From: Spirosoma pollinicola
Lineage (GTDB): Bacteria; Bacteroidota; Bacteroidia; Cytophagales; Spirosomataceae
Direction of reading: 5' to 3'
Assembly (NCBI RefSeq): GCF_002831565.1
Contig: NZ_CP025096.1
Coordinates: 4,140,501-4,204,500, forward strand
Length of the DNA stretch: 64,000 nt
The notes below the pieces were generated by a model. It ran no database searches, had not been told where the DNA came from, and was given only the letters and a program-made list of their open reading frames with translations. The position numbers and the translations under genes were made by a program. Numbering within the stretch: position 1 is the stretch's first letter; each line of letters starts with the position of its first letter. Shown here piece by piece: positions 17,054 through 26,910 of the stretch.

Positions 17054-17314
17054 TTAATCAAGACTCAATATGCCTCCCATTGCTTCCAAAGTGGTCAAAA
17101 TCACTTGCACGAAATTGGTCGTGTCCTCCCTACCTGTAATGATAATCTTATGAGCACCATCCTGGTACAGGTTAAGCACCTGTGATTTACCCACCAAAAG
17201 CCACTTATCAGCCAGATACATAGTAGGACCATCCATTTGCTGATTAACCCGCTCAACAATCTGGTCAATAGCAGGACACAGCTCACCAAAGGATACTTCC
17301 CAACTACGCACCAT
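17054..17314 (-). CDS. Unknown small protein
   Basis: 86 residues, no signal peptide or membrane segment. Pattern MYLADKWLLVGKSQVLNLYQDGAHKIIITGREDT suggests an alpha/beta fold with two beta strands. I do not recognise a family. It sits between two MITEs. It is kept because codon pattern and composition look like real genes; no neighbour hints at a job. Confidence 0.5.
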   Translation of the reverse strand: MVRSWEVSFGELCPAIDQIVERVNQQMDGPTMYLADKWLLVGKSQVLNLYQDGAHKIIITGREDTTNFVQVILTTLEAMGGILSLD

Positions 17315-17515
17315 TATCTTTTTGTCGTTAAACCAAGAGTATGTAAACTAAAGTTTACTGCTAGCCTATCTAAAAAAGTAGAAAGCCATCATTGAGCCAT
17401 TCTAAAGTCAACACTAATTTAAGTATTTACTGTGAATTTACTTAGTATAAAATACTCAATTTTTTTTCATTATACGAATAGTGTATCTTTGATTAACGTA
17501 ATTAAAACTTAATCT

Positions 17516-17719
17516 ATGCATACAAATTCTACCACGGATTTTGACCGGATTGGTCGTATTATTCGGTTGATCAAGATTTATCGACAGGGCGAAACGCCGA
17601 TGGCCTTATGCCTAAGTCGAGAGCAGTATTTGAAGTACTATTTGTCAGCGAGTGACTGGATATTTTGGCAGGCCTTAAAGGTGGATGAATTGCCTGATTT
17701 AACCGCCTCGGTGTCCTAA
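17516..17719 (+). CDS. Unknown small protein
   Basis: 67 residues (MHTNSTTDFDRIGRIIRLIKIYRQGETPMALCL and onward). A possible Bacteroidota -7 box TATCTTTG lies at 17484-17491, 25 bases before the ATG, which supports expression. The middle, RREQYLKYYLSASDWIFWQALK-like, is aromatic-rich. No family recognised. It lies between MITE A2 and A3. Confidence 0.5.
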   Translation: MHTNSTTDFDRIGRIIRLIKIYRQGETPMALCLSREQYLKYYLSASDWIFWQALKVDELPDLTASVS

Positions 17720-17764
17720 CGTAGTTACACCCGATTCTTAGAATAGTTTCTTAACATAAGATTA

Positions 17765-17894
17765 GTGGCTGTTGCAAAAGTCGAAACAACTGCAAGCTTG
17801 CTCATTAAACAGCTAAATTTTAACGACTGAATTGTCCAAAACAAACCCATAAACCAAGGACTCTTGACTTTATCCAGACTTTTGCAACAGCCAC
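17765..17894. mobile_element. MITE A3, 130 bp
   Basis: Ends GTGGCTGTTGCAAAAGTC and GACTTTTGCAACAGCCAC (outer bases and 18-bp ends match almost perfectly), with the 4-bp direct repeat ATTA on both sides. Interior does not resemble A1 or A2. GAATAGTTTCTTAACATAAG lies directly before the left ATTA. Confidence 0.9.
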
Positions 17895-18078
17895 ATTACA
17901 TATGCAACTTGACTAAGAATTGTACAATTTACAAGTCGTGTTCCAAATGGATTGACACTACCAAATGATGGATATTATACGAAACTGACATTTCATCCTA
18001 ATCTCAATAATCGCTCTATTTCTGATCTTTTATATTCCAATGTCTGTTGACGAACTGTAGCCTACAGTATAAGTACAT

Positions 18079-20172
18079 CTAGACCGGTAAGTACACACTA
18101 AACGTGGCTCCCTGACCGGGCTGACTCATCGCCGTAATCGCTCCGCCGTGGTTGAGAACCACCTTCTCACAGATGGCCAGACCAATCCCCGTGCCAGCAA
18201 ATTCGTTCTTGCCGTGCAGCCGCTGGAAGACCTGGAAGATGCGGTCCAGGTACTTCTCATCAAAGCCAATGCCATTGTCCACCACATCAATCCGGTGATA
18301 GGCGATGGCCCCTCGGCCCGGCTTAATGCCAGCAGGCAAATGCTCAACTGCTAGCCACTGGGCTGTCACCTCAATACGTGGAGAACTGCCGGGATGGTGA
18401 AACTTTAAAGCGTTGCTCAGTAAGTTCTGAAAAAGCTGGCCCAGTTGCGAGGAATCGCCTAAAACCGTCGGTAGTGAGCCAACCCGGATTTGAGCCCCCA
18501 GCTCTTCCACCCGTAATTCTAAGGTACTCACCACCCGCTCCACAACCCGTTGCAGCGACACGGAGTCGCTGGCATCCCGCTGGGTGGAAATGCGCGAGAA
18601 ATCCAACAGATCTTTGATCAGCATCGACATCCGGCTGGCGGCCGATTGCATCCGCTCCAGATAGAGTATGCTTTCGCCCGTTTTGTCGGCCTGCCCCGTT
18701 TTCAGCAGATCGCCAAATTGTTGAATCTTGCGCAGGGGTTCCTGCAAGTCATGGGAGGCCACATAGGCAAATTGCTGAAGGTTCTCATTCGAGCGGGCCA
18801 GTAACGCATTCGACTCCCGGAGTTGATGATTCGCCCCCGCTAGTTCAAGGGTCCGTTCAGTAACGACCTCTTCAATTTTCTTCAGGGCGTTCATTTGGGG
18901 GGTGATGTCCAACACACTGCCAATGAAACGAACCGGTTCATCGGCCTCATTGAAGTAGGCTTTGCCTTTGGCCCGAACCCAGCGAATCTGCTGATCCTCG
19001 ACGCCAATGGTGCGGTACTCCACATCGTAATCGCCGTTGCTGACTGACTTGATGAAGACGTTTTTAATGGTATCGACAATCCGCTCCTGATCATCGGGAT
19101 GTAAATTGGCAATGAAATCGGTATCGAAGGAGACCATGTCGCTATGGCTAATGCCAAACAGGGTCCGACAGCGTTCATCCCAGATCATGTGGTTGGTCGT
19201 CACATCCATGTCAAAGGTACCCAGATCCGCCGCTTCTTTAGACAGCCGGGCCTGCTCATAAGCGCCTTGCAGCTCCTGGTGTGCCCGATGAGCCTGTTGC
19301 TGATTCACCTTCTGGGGCGTAACATCCATACAGGCGCTGATATAGCCGGCCAGGGAGCCATCCGAATGAAAGCGTGCCGTGCCGTGCGCCAGCAGCCATC
19401 GGTAATCCCCGGACGGGGTCAGCACGCGAAATTCACCCGAAAAGGGCTGCTGTGTTTTGAAGGCATCCAGATAGAGGGTCACATAGGGCTGTCGATCCTG
19501 GGGGTGCACCAGATCCACCCACCCAAAGTTCAGCAGTACGGCCATGGGCCGGCCCGTCAGCTCAACCCAGGCCTTGTTGAAATAAGTCGCCTGACTGCTT
19601 TCATCCGCCATGGCAATCAGGATGGGACTGGCTTCGGCCATGGTTCTAAAGCGGGCTTCACTTTCCTGCAAAGCCTTTGTTTTTTTTCGTAACTCCAGGA
19701 GCCTGACCACCTGTTTGGCTAAAATGTCGAGGGCCGATACCTGGCTTGGCGAGAGTTGCCGGGATTGCTGATCAATCACACAGAGCGAACCTAAAGCGAA
19801 TCCGTTTTCATCGATCAAGGGCGAACCGGCATAGAACACCATGTTCGGCTCACCCCTCACCAGGGGGTTGTCGGCAAATCTCGGGTCAAGGCGGGCATCG
19901 GGAACCACATTGGTTTGGGAGGGATTGCGAATGGTGTAAGCGCAGAAGGATTGCTCAATGGGAGTTTGGCGAATGGTCAGCCCCCGGTTCGATTTGAACC
20001 ATTGCCGCTGATGGTCCACCAGACTGATCAGGGCAATAGGTGTCTGGCAGATCTGAGCAGCTAATTGAGTAATCTCCTCGTATTCCTCTTCGGGTAAGGA
20101 GTCTAAGATATGGTAGCTATATAAGGCAGCAAGTCGGTCCGATTCATTCATCGAGGAGCCAGATGGATTCAT
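18079..20172 (-). CDS. GAF-PAS-PAS sensor histidine kinase
   Basis: 697 residues, no membrane helix, so cytoplasmic. Order: GAF domain (about 10-160, with [27 protein letters not shown]), PAS 1 (about 170-290), PAS 2 with PAC (about 305-425, [22 protein letters not shown]), a coiled coil, then HisKA ([14 protein letters not shown]), N box (NLLSNALKF), and G boxes ([14 protein letters not shown]). Its kinase half is close to that of the protein at 41388. No partner regulator gene adjoins it, typical of orphan kinases in this group. Signal unknown. Confidence 0.93.
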   Translation of the reverse strand: MNPSGSSMNESDRLAALYSYHILDSLPEEEYEEITQLAAQICQTPIALISLVDHQRQWFKSNRGLTIRQTPIEQSFCAYTIRNPSQTNVVPDARLDPRFADNPLVRGEPNMVFYAGSPLIDENGFALGSLCVIDQQSRQLSPSQVSALDILAKQVVRLLELRKKTKALQESEARFRTMAEASPILIAMADESSQATYFNKAWVELTGRPMAVLLNFGWVDLVHPQDRQPYVTLYLDAFKTQQPFSGEFRVLTPSGDYRWLLAHGTARFHSDGSLAGYISACMDVTPQKVNQQQAHRAHQELQGAYEQARLSKEAADLGTFDMDVTTNHMIWDERCRTLFGISHSDMVSFDTDFIANLHPDDQERIVDTIKNVFIKSVSNGDYDVEYRTIGVEDQQIRWVRAKGKAYFNEADEPVRFIGSVLDITPQMNALKKIEEVVTERTLELAGANHQLRESNALLARSNENLQQFAYVASHDLQEPLRKIQQFGDLLKTGQADKTGESILYLERMQSAASRMSMLIKDLLDFSRISTQRDASDSVSLQRVVERVVSTLELRVEELGAQIRVGSLPTVLGDSSQLGQLFQNLLSNALKFHHPGSSPRIEVTAQWLAVEHLPAGIKPGRGAIAYHRIDVVDNGIGFDEKYLDRIFQVFQRLHGKNEFAGTGIGLAICEKVVLNHGGAITAMSQPGQGATFSVYLPV

Positions 20173-20524
20173 CGGTTAGGTTTAATCCCGTGGGGCTAGT
20201 AAAGTTAGCTAAAACACGTATGCGACGGATAACATTGGACAGATATTAAAAGTTAGCGTCTCGCAAAAACGCTCCCTCTTGATACGAAAGAGCATTTATG
20301 GGAGTGCTTTCTTAATAGAGGTTTGGTGATATGGAATTTGAAGAAAAGAAAGTAGAAGGCACGGCTTTGAATAGGCAAGTTCGATTTTACACTATTCGTG
20401 CGGTTTCGCACCGTTAAATGTGCTTTATCCAATATAATTATTTGGTTGTTAGGCTTTTACTTCTGGCATACTATTCGATAATAGATTGGCAAATACACCT
20501 TATTAACTGCTGCTATCTTTTATC
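20173..20524. other. Intergenic, nothing firm
   Basis: A short GTGCGG-TTT-CGCAC-type hairpin lies near 20397-20412. No gene or repeat otherwise seen. Divergent promoters for the kinase and the hydrolase must lie here. Confidence 0.5.
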
Positions 20525-21931
20525 ATGTTACAGATATTACTCGTTCTGGCTGCTAATCTAATACTTATGTTGTCGGCCTTTTGTCAATCCAAGGTTCCCT
20601 TACCAGATTCTACCGTGCTAGCCTTGCGTAAGGGAATGACCGGATTTCAAAATCGCTATCATTCCCCCAGTGTGGTACTGGCCATTGTCCATGAGGACCA
20701 AATCATCTTTGGTGAAGCAACGGGCTATCTGGACATTTCTCAACAAATACCCGCCAATCTGGATGCCCAATACTCGCTTCAGTCCCTGACTAAAGTATTC
20801 ACCGCTACCATGTTCATGCAGCTCATCCAGCAACAGAAGCTCAGACTGGACGACCCGGTAAAAAAATATGTGCCTGAATTTAAAGCCGATGGCCAATCCG
20901 CTAAACAGGCGCAGACGACTCTACTCCAACTGGCTACCCACACCTCAGGCTTACCTCGCAATTCGCCAGCGGACATCCAATTTACCAAACAAATTGATCG
21001 ATGGATTTTAGCCCAAAGCCCAGAAAAGGCCATTGAGGCTGCGCCTAAAAAGGCGTTTTTACAATCCTTAGCTTCGATACCTAAAGAATACCCAGACTAC
21101 CAACTGCTCAGCTATGGTAATCGACACTATTCCAATTTGGGCTATTCGCTGCTGGGCATTGCTTTGGAACGGGCAGCGAACACCGATTACGCAGACTACA
21201 TCATTAAGCGTATTTGTCAGCCTTTACAGATGAACAACAGTGCCTTTTACGCGGAAAGTCCAACCGGGAAAGGAGTTGCCAAAGGGTATTTTTACGATGA
21301 GGCTACCCATGATTTTCGTCAAGTGCCTGTCTTCAAGCCCAATTCATCACTTCCCGCTGCGGGGCTTTATGCCAGTGCCAGGGACATAGCCAAATTTATC
21401 AGCTTTCAATTCCAGACCAATTCGACGAAAGCGGATCAAGTGCTCTCCCAAAAAAACAGAGCGATGATGCAAGCCTTCAACATTGGTTGGAAACCCGCTT
21501 ATCCCTACTTGGTCCATGAGGGGGCCATGCTGGGTTACCGTTGTGAATTGGTATTCAACCCTGATTTAAAGATTGGGTGGGTCGTTTTGACGAACACGAC
21601 GGAATTTGATTTTTCCCGACTCAACACCTATATCAGTGGGTTATTACAGCCGGTTTTCAGCTCAAAGCCAGTGAGTGATCTAACTAAATTTACTGGAACA
21701 TATCAGTTGGCAGGGGGTAATGATAGTCTACGGATTGGGTTGAAAGAGGGGAAATTATATTCTAGCTATCTAGCGGGGGTTTTACCTGAATCATCTTTAG
21801 AGGAAACGGGCACTGGTCATTTTCGAGGTCCTGGGAAAAGTGGTTACAGTATTAGTTATGAATTTATCGCCAACAGCACCTGTGAGGTCATGGTATTGAA
21901 TATGGGGCAGCTGATGTGGATTAGACGCTAA
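20525..21931 (+). CDS. Serine hydrolase, class C beta-lactamase family
   Basis: 468 residues with a signal peptide (MLQILLVLAANLILMLSAFCQ). Active-site motifs are SLTK (Ser87, Lys90), YSN (202-204) and HEGAMLGYR as the third motif. C-terminal about 90 residues form a lipocalin-like sandwich (FTGTYQLAGGNDSLRIG). Such exported enzymes are esterases, D-amino peptidases or carboxypeptidases more often than true beta-lactamases. Monocistronic, no associated genes. Confidence 0.88.
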   Translation: MLQILLVLAANLILMLSAFCQSKVPLPDSTVLALRKGMTGFQNRYHSPSVVLAIVHEDQIIFGEATGYLDISQQIPANLDAQYSLQSLTKVFTATMFMQLIQQQKLRLDDPVKKYVPEFKADGQSAKQAQTTLLQLATHTSGLPRNSPADIQFTKQIDRWILAQSPEKAIEAAPKKAFLQSLASIPKEYPDYQLLSYGNRHYSNLGYSLLGIALERAANTDYADYIIKRICQPLQMNNSAFYAESPTGKGVAKGYFYDEATHDFRQVPVFKPNSSLPAAGLYASARDIAKFISFQFQTNSTKADQVLSQKNRAMMQAFNIGWKPAYPYLVHEGAMLGYRCELVFNPDLKIGWVVLTNTTEFDFSRLNTYISGLLQPVFSSKPVSDLTKFTGTYQLAGGNDSLRIGLKEGKLYSSYLAGVLPESSLEETGTGHFRGPGKSGYSISYEFIANSTCEVMVLNMGQLMWIRR

Positions 21932-22019
21932 ATGGGTGACTACTCGTTATGAATATTTGAGTTGAGTGACCCATGGCTTTTGAATGCTGATTACAATTTA
22001 AGCTGACAAGGGATGTCGC

Positions 22020-22460
22020 GTAAGCCAACCCCAAAAACGATCTAAACGCGAGACGGTGAATTAGTCCTTATACAAACGTCCGTCAACGGGTGAATAAAGT
22101 GGCTAATTACGAGCTAATAATAAAAATAATTCTGCCCCAAAAATAGTACTTTACCGCTAAAATAGAAATATACCTATCTAACCTTCCCTTTTCAAGATTT
22201 GTACTTTTCCTAGTAGTCGTTCAGAAAAGGCAACCTTTTCATGAACGTTTTCAGGCTCATAAGTTAGCGGCCTTAGCAGGTTGGTTACCTAGGATAGACG
22301 TTCAATTATCGAAGCGTTTTCCTGAACGTTCTTCAGAAGAGCCAAAGATGCTCATAACTAATTAATCTTAAGGAGTTTATATGGTTCATTCTGAAATGTC
22401 TCTTGCCATTAACTGAACGAATTTGTCATGATATCGGAAGGGAGCTATTCTAAGACGATT
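22020..22460. repeat. Two dispersed intergenic repeats
   Basis: 22040-22225 resembles 56923-57105 (shared CTAAACGCGAGACGGTG, ATACAAACGTCC, AAAATAGTACTTTACC, TTTTCCTAG-CGTCGTTCAG). 22228-22430 resembles 48899-49090 and 29419-29560 (shared AACCTTTTCNTGAACG, GTTAGCGG, GTTCAATTAT, GAAG-GTTTTC-TGAACG). No coding potential. The remainder of 21932-22653 shows nothing recognisable. Confidence 0.75.
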
Positions 22461-22653
22461 AAGGAGCTAAAAGGCTAGCATTCTTTTCGCATCATAAACA
22501 AGCAGTGGTGAGGAGGGCACCCCCCAAATTGTGTTGTTAATCCTGAATTGACTAAATCAAAAAGGTGCATCTTGACGTTAGGCAACCAATTAGTATTAAT
22601 AAAAAGTTGGTTGCCCTAGCACAGTCCCGTCCACGGCTTGTTAAGCGGCCAGC

Positions 22654-23058
22654 TTAAAGAGCAAACTTAATCGGCAGATTATAGCGGCAAGCCACTGGCT
22701 TACCAGCTATCTTACCGGGTGTCCATTTAGGCATCGTTTTGATCAGTCGTAATGCTTCAGCATCTAAATCCGGATTAATAGGCATTCGCACATGAACATC
22801 TTCCAAGGCTCCTTGCTCACTCACAATAAAATGAAGGAACACCGTGCCTTCCTTCATGGCTTTTTGGGCAGCGGGTGGATAGTGAAGATTTTGTTGAATA
22901 TATTCTTTCAATTTAGGTAAGCCGCCGGGAAATTCAGGCTGTTGTTCGGTGGTTGCATAAATGACCCGTTTAGGGGATGAATTAGGATCAAGTTGTTGGG
23001 CATGAAGGGAACAACACAGGGAGCTAAGTACGATCATTGAGGCAATAAATGAGCGCAT
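22654..23058 (-). CDS. TonB C-terminal domain protein
   Basis: 134 residues with a signal peptide (MRSFIASMIVLSSLCCSLHAQ) and one TonB C-terminal domain (about 40-134): EFPGGLPKLKEYIQQNLHYPP, AMKEGTVFLHFIVSEQGAL, ALRLIKTMPKWTPGK, and VACRYNLPIKF. It lacks the membrane anchor and proline-rich linker of true TonB, so it is a secreted stand-alone domain, common in Bacteroidota. It might bind peptidoglycan or an outer-membrane receptor. It is on the same strand as the TlpA-like gene upstream, 120 bp apart. Confidence 0.88.
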   Translation of the reverse strand: MRSFIASMIVLSSLCCSLHAQQLDPNSSPKRVIYATTEQQPEFPGGLPKLKEYIQQNLHYPPAAQKAMKEGTVFLHFIVSEQGALEDVHVRMPINPDLDAEALRLIKTMPKWTPGKIAGKPVACRYNLPIKFAL

Positions 23059-23178
23059 AGGTATAAAGGGTTAAGTGGATGATTAAGGGGTAGTTTGTAG
23101 TAATTCGGCTGTATGATTGATCATTCTAATTAGAAGAAGTGAAGAGGGGTTAATTCGACTGATCAGTACTTCCAACCA

Positions 23179-24246
23179 TTACTTACTCAAGAGTTGATCA
23201 AGTTGGCTTTCGACTTCTCCATACCTGAGTTTTGCCACCAGAATACCTTCAGGGTCAGCTAAAAGAAAAGTGGGATATTCATGAATATTATACAGCTCAT
23301 TAACCCCTTCCCGAGCACTGGTAAATTGGGCGGTTTGCGTCCAACTCATGCCATATTTATCAATCGCTTTTAGCCACTTCTGGCGATCAGCCGGGCGCTC
23401 AAGGGCAATACTAACAATGGCCAAACGACTTCCATACTTTTCATGAACGGCCTTTAATTCAGGAATACCTTGTATGCAGGGTACACACCAGGTGCCCCAA
23501 AAGTCTAGCAATACATATTTACCGGCGAATGAAGTTAGCGATATCGTTTTCCCCATGGCATCGGGTAGACTAAAATCGGGCAGCTTTTTACCAACACGAG
23601 GTCGATTTTGAACATTATGAATTCTAGTAAGCGTTTTTTGACCCCAATAACTTTCTTTAACCGAAGGGCTCAACTTGGCTAACAGAAATTCTAATTGATC
23701 GAAAATGGTAATATCACTGACTGCTTGCCAGTAGAGTAAATAAGCAGCCGTTAGCGTAGTGGGATGTTGGGCGATAAATTGACGAGTAGCCTTGTCTTTT
23801 TGAAGAACGATGTCATCCACCTCCGCGCTTGATTTTCCCTGCTTTCTCAGCGTATATGGCCGCTCAATCGTCTTTCGATACAGGTCTAACAAATCGTTTT
23901 CGGGTGTACCTCTAATATGTAAGAAAGGGGTCTTACCCATTGTGCCCGTAATGGAAATAAGTGGAGATTCGAGCCAGAAGGGAAGTTGGGTTGTTGGGCT
24001 AAGCACGAGCGTGGCTACAGCACCATCCGTCATCGGTAAGGCGTGCGTAAATTGATTTTGATGGACACGAATGGTGTCATTAATTAGCATTCCTTGCCGT
24101 GAATAACGAACAACGACTGAGCTACTACTCAAGCCCGTAATAGCGGCCTTGAGCCGATAAGTTTCCTGACTGAATGAGGGCGATACGGCCACCAGTTGGC
24201 CCATTAAGGCTATTGATAGTGTATTGATTATCAGCGCTATTTTCAT
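23179..24246 (-). CDS. TlpA-like thiol-disulfide oxidoreductase with DUF4369
   Basis: 355 residues with a signal peptide. The N-terminal half (about 28-125) is the DUF4369-like beta domain common in Bacteroidota. The C-terminal half (about 218-353) is a TlpA/AhpC-TSA thioredoxin fold: KLPDFSLPDAMGKTISL, FWGTWCVPC (Cys254, Cys257), EYPTFLLADPEG with cis-Pro. It acts in the periplasm in thiol reduction or cytochrome maturation. No other redox gene adjoins it. Confidence 0.9.
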   Translation of the reverse strand: MKIALIINTLSIALMGQLVAVSPSFSQETYRLKAAITGLSSSSVVVRYSRQGMLINDTIRVHQNQFTHALPMTDGAVATLVLSPTTQLPFWLESPLISITGTMGKTPFLHIRGTPENDLLDLYRKTIERPYTLRKQGKSSAEVDDIVLQKDKATRQFIAQHPTTLTAAYLLYWQAVSDITIFDQLEFLLAKLSPSVKESYWGQKTLTRIHNVQNRPRVGKKLPDFSLPDAMGKTISLTSFAGKYVLLDFWGTWCVPCIQGIPELKAVHEKYGSRLAIVSIALERPADRQKWLKAIDKYGMSWTQTAQFTSAREGVNELYNIHEYPTFLLADPEGILVAKLRYGEVESQLDQLLSK

Positions 24247-24643
24247 GCTACAATTGATTTTGTAGCAATATAACTAATTAGTTAGTTATATGTTGTGTAT
24301 TTATAGTTTTGCGGTTTATTTGGCTGAACTTGCGTGCTCTTACTGGATACAAGGTCAGATTATTCCAAGGTAGTCAAGCTGGCAAACTGTCTAATCATGG
24401 GTTAGGATAAAGTCTCCAAATAAATTGACGTTTTCAACCCCGCTCCCCTACACCCATTCGCCTTTGTATGAATCAAAAAACTATAGTAATGAATCTGATC
24501 ATTTAACGGTTTACCATACTAACTTCCGAAACGTAATTTGTTCCGTCTGTTAAGTTTAACATTTATTAAAGGAACCTTTAACTAAGGTTAAGCTTATCGC
24601 GTCTAGAAGGAAACTGATAATAAGTCGACAGGGCAATCCTCTG
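24247..24643. other. Intergenic, nothing seen
   Basis: AT-rich. No gene, repeat or strong hairpin noticed. It should hold the promoter of the TlpA-like gene. Confidence 0.45.
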
Positions 24644-25195
24644 TCACTGTTTCAAGTAGTGAAGCGCTATACTACCGGATTTGAAAGCAGTCGTATCAAC
24701 TAGCCTTAAATTAAGCTTTTCCTGAAGGCTTCCCCCAGTAAGCAAGGGTCTCCCCTGCCCCACCATCACTGGATGGACAACCAATTGAAATTCATCGATA
24801 AGACCGGCCTGGATCAGTTCTGGAAGTAAGCTGACGCTATCTACCGAAATTTTGTTGCCCGGTTGCTGCTTCAGTTTTAGGAGTTCTTCGGCCGGGTGGC
24901 TCCGAACAATTCGTGTATTATCATCGAGGCTGTTTAATGAGCATGACATAACCACTCGATCGATCGCCGTCAGTCGTTGGGCAAATCGATTTTCAGCTGC
25001 TGTGCCGGTTTGATTTTGGGCCACATCAGCCCAATAGGGAAACATAAGCTGATACATGACACGGCCGAAAAAGAGCAGATCTACTTCGCTCAACGTTTCT
25101 GTAAAATACTCCAGCACCTCTTCACTGGGATTGAACATCGAGTGATCGCAATAGCCGTCCAGGCTAATATTCATGCTAAAGGATACTGTTTTCAT
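24644..25195 (-). CDS. Dihydrofolate reductase family protein (RibD C-terminal type)
   Basis: 183 residues: MKTVSFSMNISLDGYCDH at the start, DLLFFGRVMYQLMFPYW, then HPAEELLKLKQQPGNKISVDSVSLLPELIQAGLIDEFQLVVHPVMVGQGRPLL, the usual RibD_C end. Such proteins bind NADPH and reduce unknown small substrates. The family's usual GGGxL loop is here VDSVSLL, which is a change at the cofactor-binding turn. Transcribed alone. Confidence 0.88.
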   Translation of the reverse strand: MKTVSFSMNISLDGYCDHSMFNPSEEVLEYFTETLSEVDLLFFGRVMYQLMFPYWADVAQNQTGTAAENRFAQRLTAIDRVVMSCSLNSLDDNTRIVRSHPAEELLKLKQQPGNKISVDSVSLLPELIQAGLIDEFQLVVHPVMVGQGRPLLTGGSLQEKLNLRLVDTTAFKSGSIALHYLKQ

Positions 25196-25319
25196 GTGAT
25201 CAGCTAGTGGTTTACTGTTTGTTCAAAAGTAAACACGACGAGCTACGTAGATGAGGGCTAATCGCGACATTATGCGGGCGTTTATATGACCAATTGCCTC
25301 TGTCGATTGAAATCTTAAC

Positions 25320-25511
25320 CTAGTCAAGCTTAGCAGGCGAAATGCTCAACGGCTCTTGGATGCGCAGTTGGGGATAAGCCGTTTTACAAATAGCCCTAAA
25401 CGTTTTCTCTTTTTCCTCTGGTGAGTCAACGCCAAACAGGATACGAGCGAACTCGGCTGTGGGTACACCTGCCTGGTTGACGAGTTGAGCTTTAAACAAG
25501 AGTGCGGCCAT
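25320..25511 (-). CDS. Unknown small protein, perhaps RteC-like C-terminus
   Basis: 63 residues (MAALLFKAQLVNQAGVPTAEFARILFGVDSPEEKEKTFRAICKTAYPQL). The size and the FARILFG segment could fit the end of an RteC-type or helix-rich conjugation protein, but this is weak. No partner genes. May be a fragment. Confidence 0.35.
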   Translation of the reverse strand: MAALLFKAQLVNQAGVPTAEFARILFGVDSPEEKEKTFRAICKTAYPQLRIQEPLSISPAKLD

Positions 25512-25743
25512 AGCTAGTGGAAATTGTTACCGAAAGATAGCCGAAAACCAAGTCTCTATAAAAAGTTATGCTCTTATAGGTGTATTTATCACTTTGTAAC
25601 ATTTTCACAACGGTCGTTCTGAAAAAGCGACAATTGTTGAATGGATACAATTTTGCCATTTCCGAAATCCTAGTGCCAACTAACAAGTAAATGTGTTTGA
25701 GGTTTCGACTAGCTGATAAGCTTCCATCTCATAACAACACGCC

Positions 25744-26727
25744 TTATTTTTCGACCATTACCGGTACAATGACCTCATCCCCTTTGACACTAAACCGATA
25801 AACACCGGCTTTCTCATCCCATTGTTTGACCACCGGCACGATCCGTGTCCGGCGAGGGCCTACTTTGTCGGATGAGTTGTGAATGTGGTAGACGTAATAC
25901 AATTGCTTGTCTAGTCCTTCAAACAGGTCACCGTGGCCTGATCCGTTCTCGCCAACGATCGAACGGTGAATGATGGGGTTATCGTTATATTTTACCCAAG
26001 GCCCGTAGGGCGAATCAGCTACGGCATAGCCAATCGCATAATCAATGTTTTGAAAATGATTGGCTGAATAAAACAGGTAATATTTATTTCTCAATTTTAT
26101 AACGGTAGGCCCCTCCATGATGGGGGCGGATTGATAGTTAGGTGTTGCCTCCCAGGCCTGAGTCTGCTCAAAACATCGTTTCAGGGTTTTAGCGTTTATC
26201 GTTCCGGTTTTCAGGTCAAACTCGGCGACATACAGGTAATTACCCTTATTAAAGCGAACACTGTAGAAATAGTATTTACAATCGGTATCCCTAAAAAGAT
26301 AGGAATCAATATTTTTCTCAGAGCCGTCAATTGGGCGGACTTCTTTTTGTCGGTAAGGACCTAGTAACGATGTTGACTGGGCCAATGCGGTTTGCTCATC
26401 GGCCGTATAAGTAAGATAATAGGTGCCATCATCCTTAAGAATTTGAGGGGCCCAGAAGCCTTTGGTGCCGAAGGTGTGGTCGCCTTTAGTGAGGATCATT
26501 CCCAGTGAATCGTTTGCCTTGGCAGACACGGCCCATGTTTTGAGGTCCTTTGACTCTAATAAGGCAAAACCCTGTGGCCCACTGTTCCCCCCTTTTGAAC
26601 CGGTCAGGTAATATTTGCCTCCTTGAACATAGATCGTTACGTCGGCAAAAAAAATCTCCTGTTTTGCCTGTGCAGACACCTGCAAAGCAGTTAGGGATAG
26701 GATCAAACAAATAAGAAGTGCTTTCAT
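25744..26727 (-). CDS. Secreted GH43-type glycoside hydrolase
   Basis: 327 residues from the ATG at 26727 with signal peptide (MKALLICLILSLTALQVSAQ); the 17 extra upstream codons in frame are not needed. Five-bladed propeller features: FFADVTIYVQGGKYYLTGS near the start with the catalytic-base Asp, KGFWAPQILKDDGTYYLTYTA, IDSYLFRDTDCKYYFY, MEGPTVIKLRNKYYLFYSA with the acid Glu, and GSGHGDLFEGLDKQLYYVYH. Families GH43/62 cleave arabinan or xylan side chains. No SusC/SusD or other CAZyme adjoins it. Confidence 0.85.
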   Translation of the reverse strand: MKALLICLILSLTALQVSAQAKQEIFFADVTIYVQGGKYYLTGSKGGNSGPQGFALLESKDLKTWAVSAKANDSLGMILTKGDHTFGTKGFWAPQILKDDGTYYLTYTADEQTALAQSTSLLGPYRQKEVRPIDGSEKNIDSYLFRDTDCKYYFYSVRFNKGNYLYVAEFDLKTGTINAKTLKRCFEQTQAWEATPNYQSAPIMEGPTVIKLRNKYYLFYSANHFQNIDYAIGYAVADSPYGPWVKYNDNPIIHRSIVGENGSGHGDLFEGLDKQLYYVYHIHNSSDKVGPRRTRIVPVVKQWDEKAGVYRFSVKGDEVIVPVMVEK

Positions 26728-26910
26728 TTTGGGATTAGGGTTTAGTCTAAAATTGCCACTCGACTCGTTCTCGAACAAAGTACACGTTCATGTTCTTGCA
26801 CCAGCGAACTGGTACGAAATAATAAATGAATATATAATTGGTAGAATGTGCAACTAGCTCTGCGGATTGGCGCAGATTTGGAAAAATGGCGGCAGCGGCT
26901 GGCCGCTTGC

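Noticed and set aside
25492-25686. 64-residue open frame
   Set aside because: Overlaps the small gene at 25320 in another frame and has no protein-like pattern.
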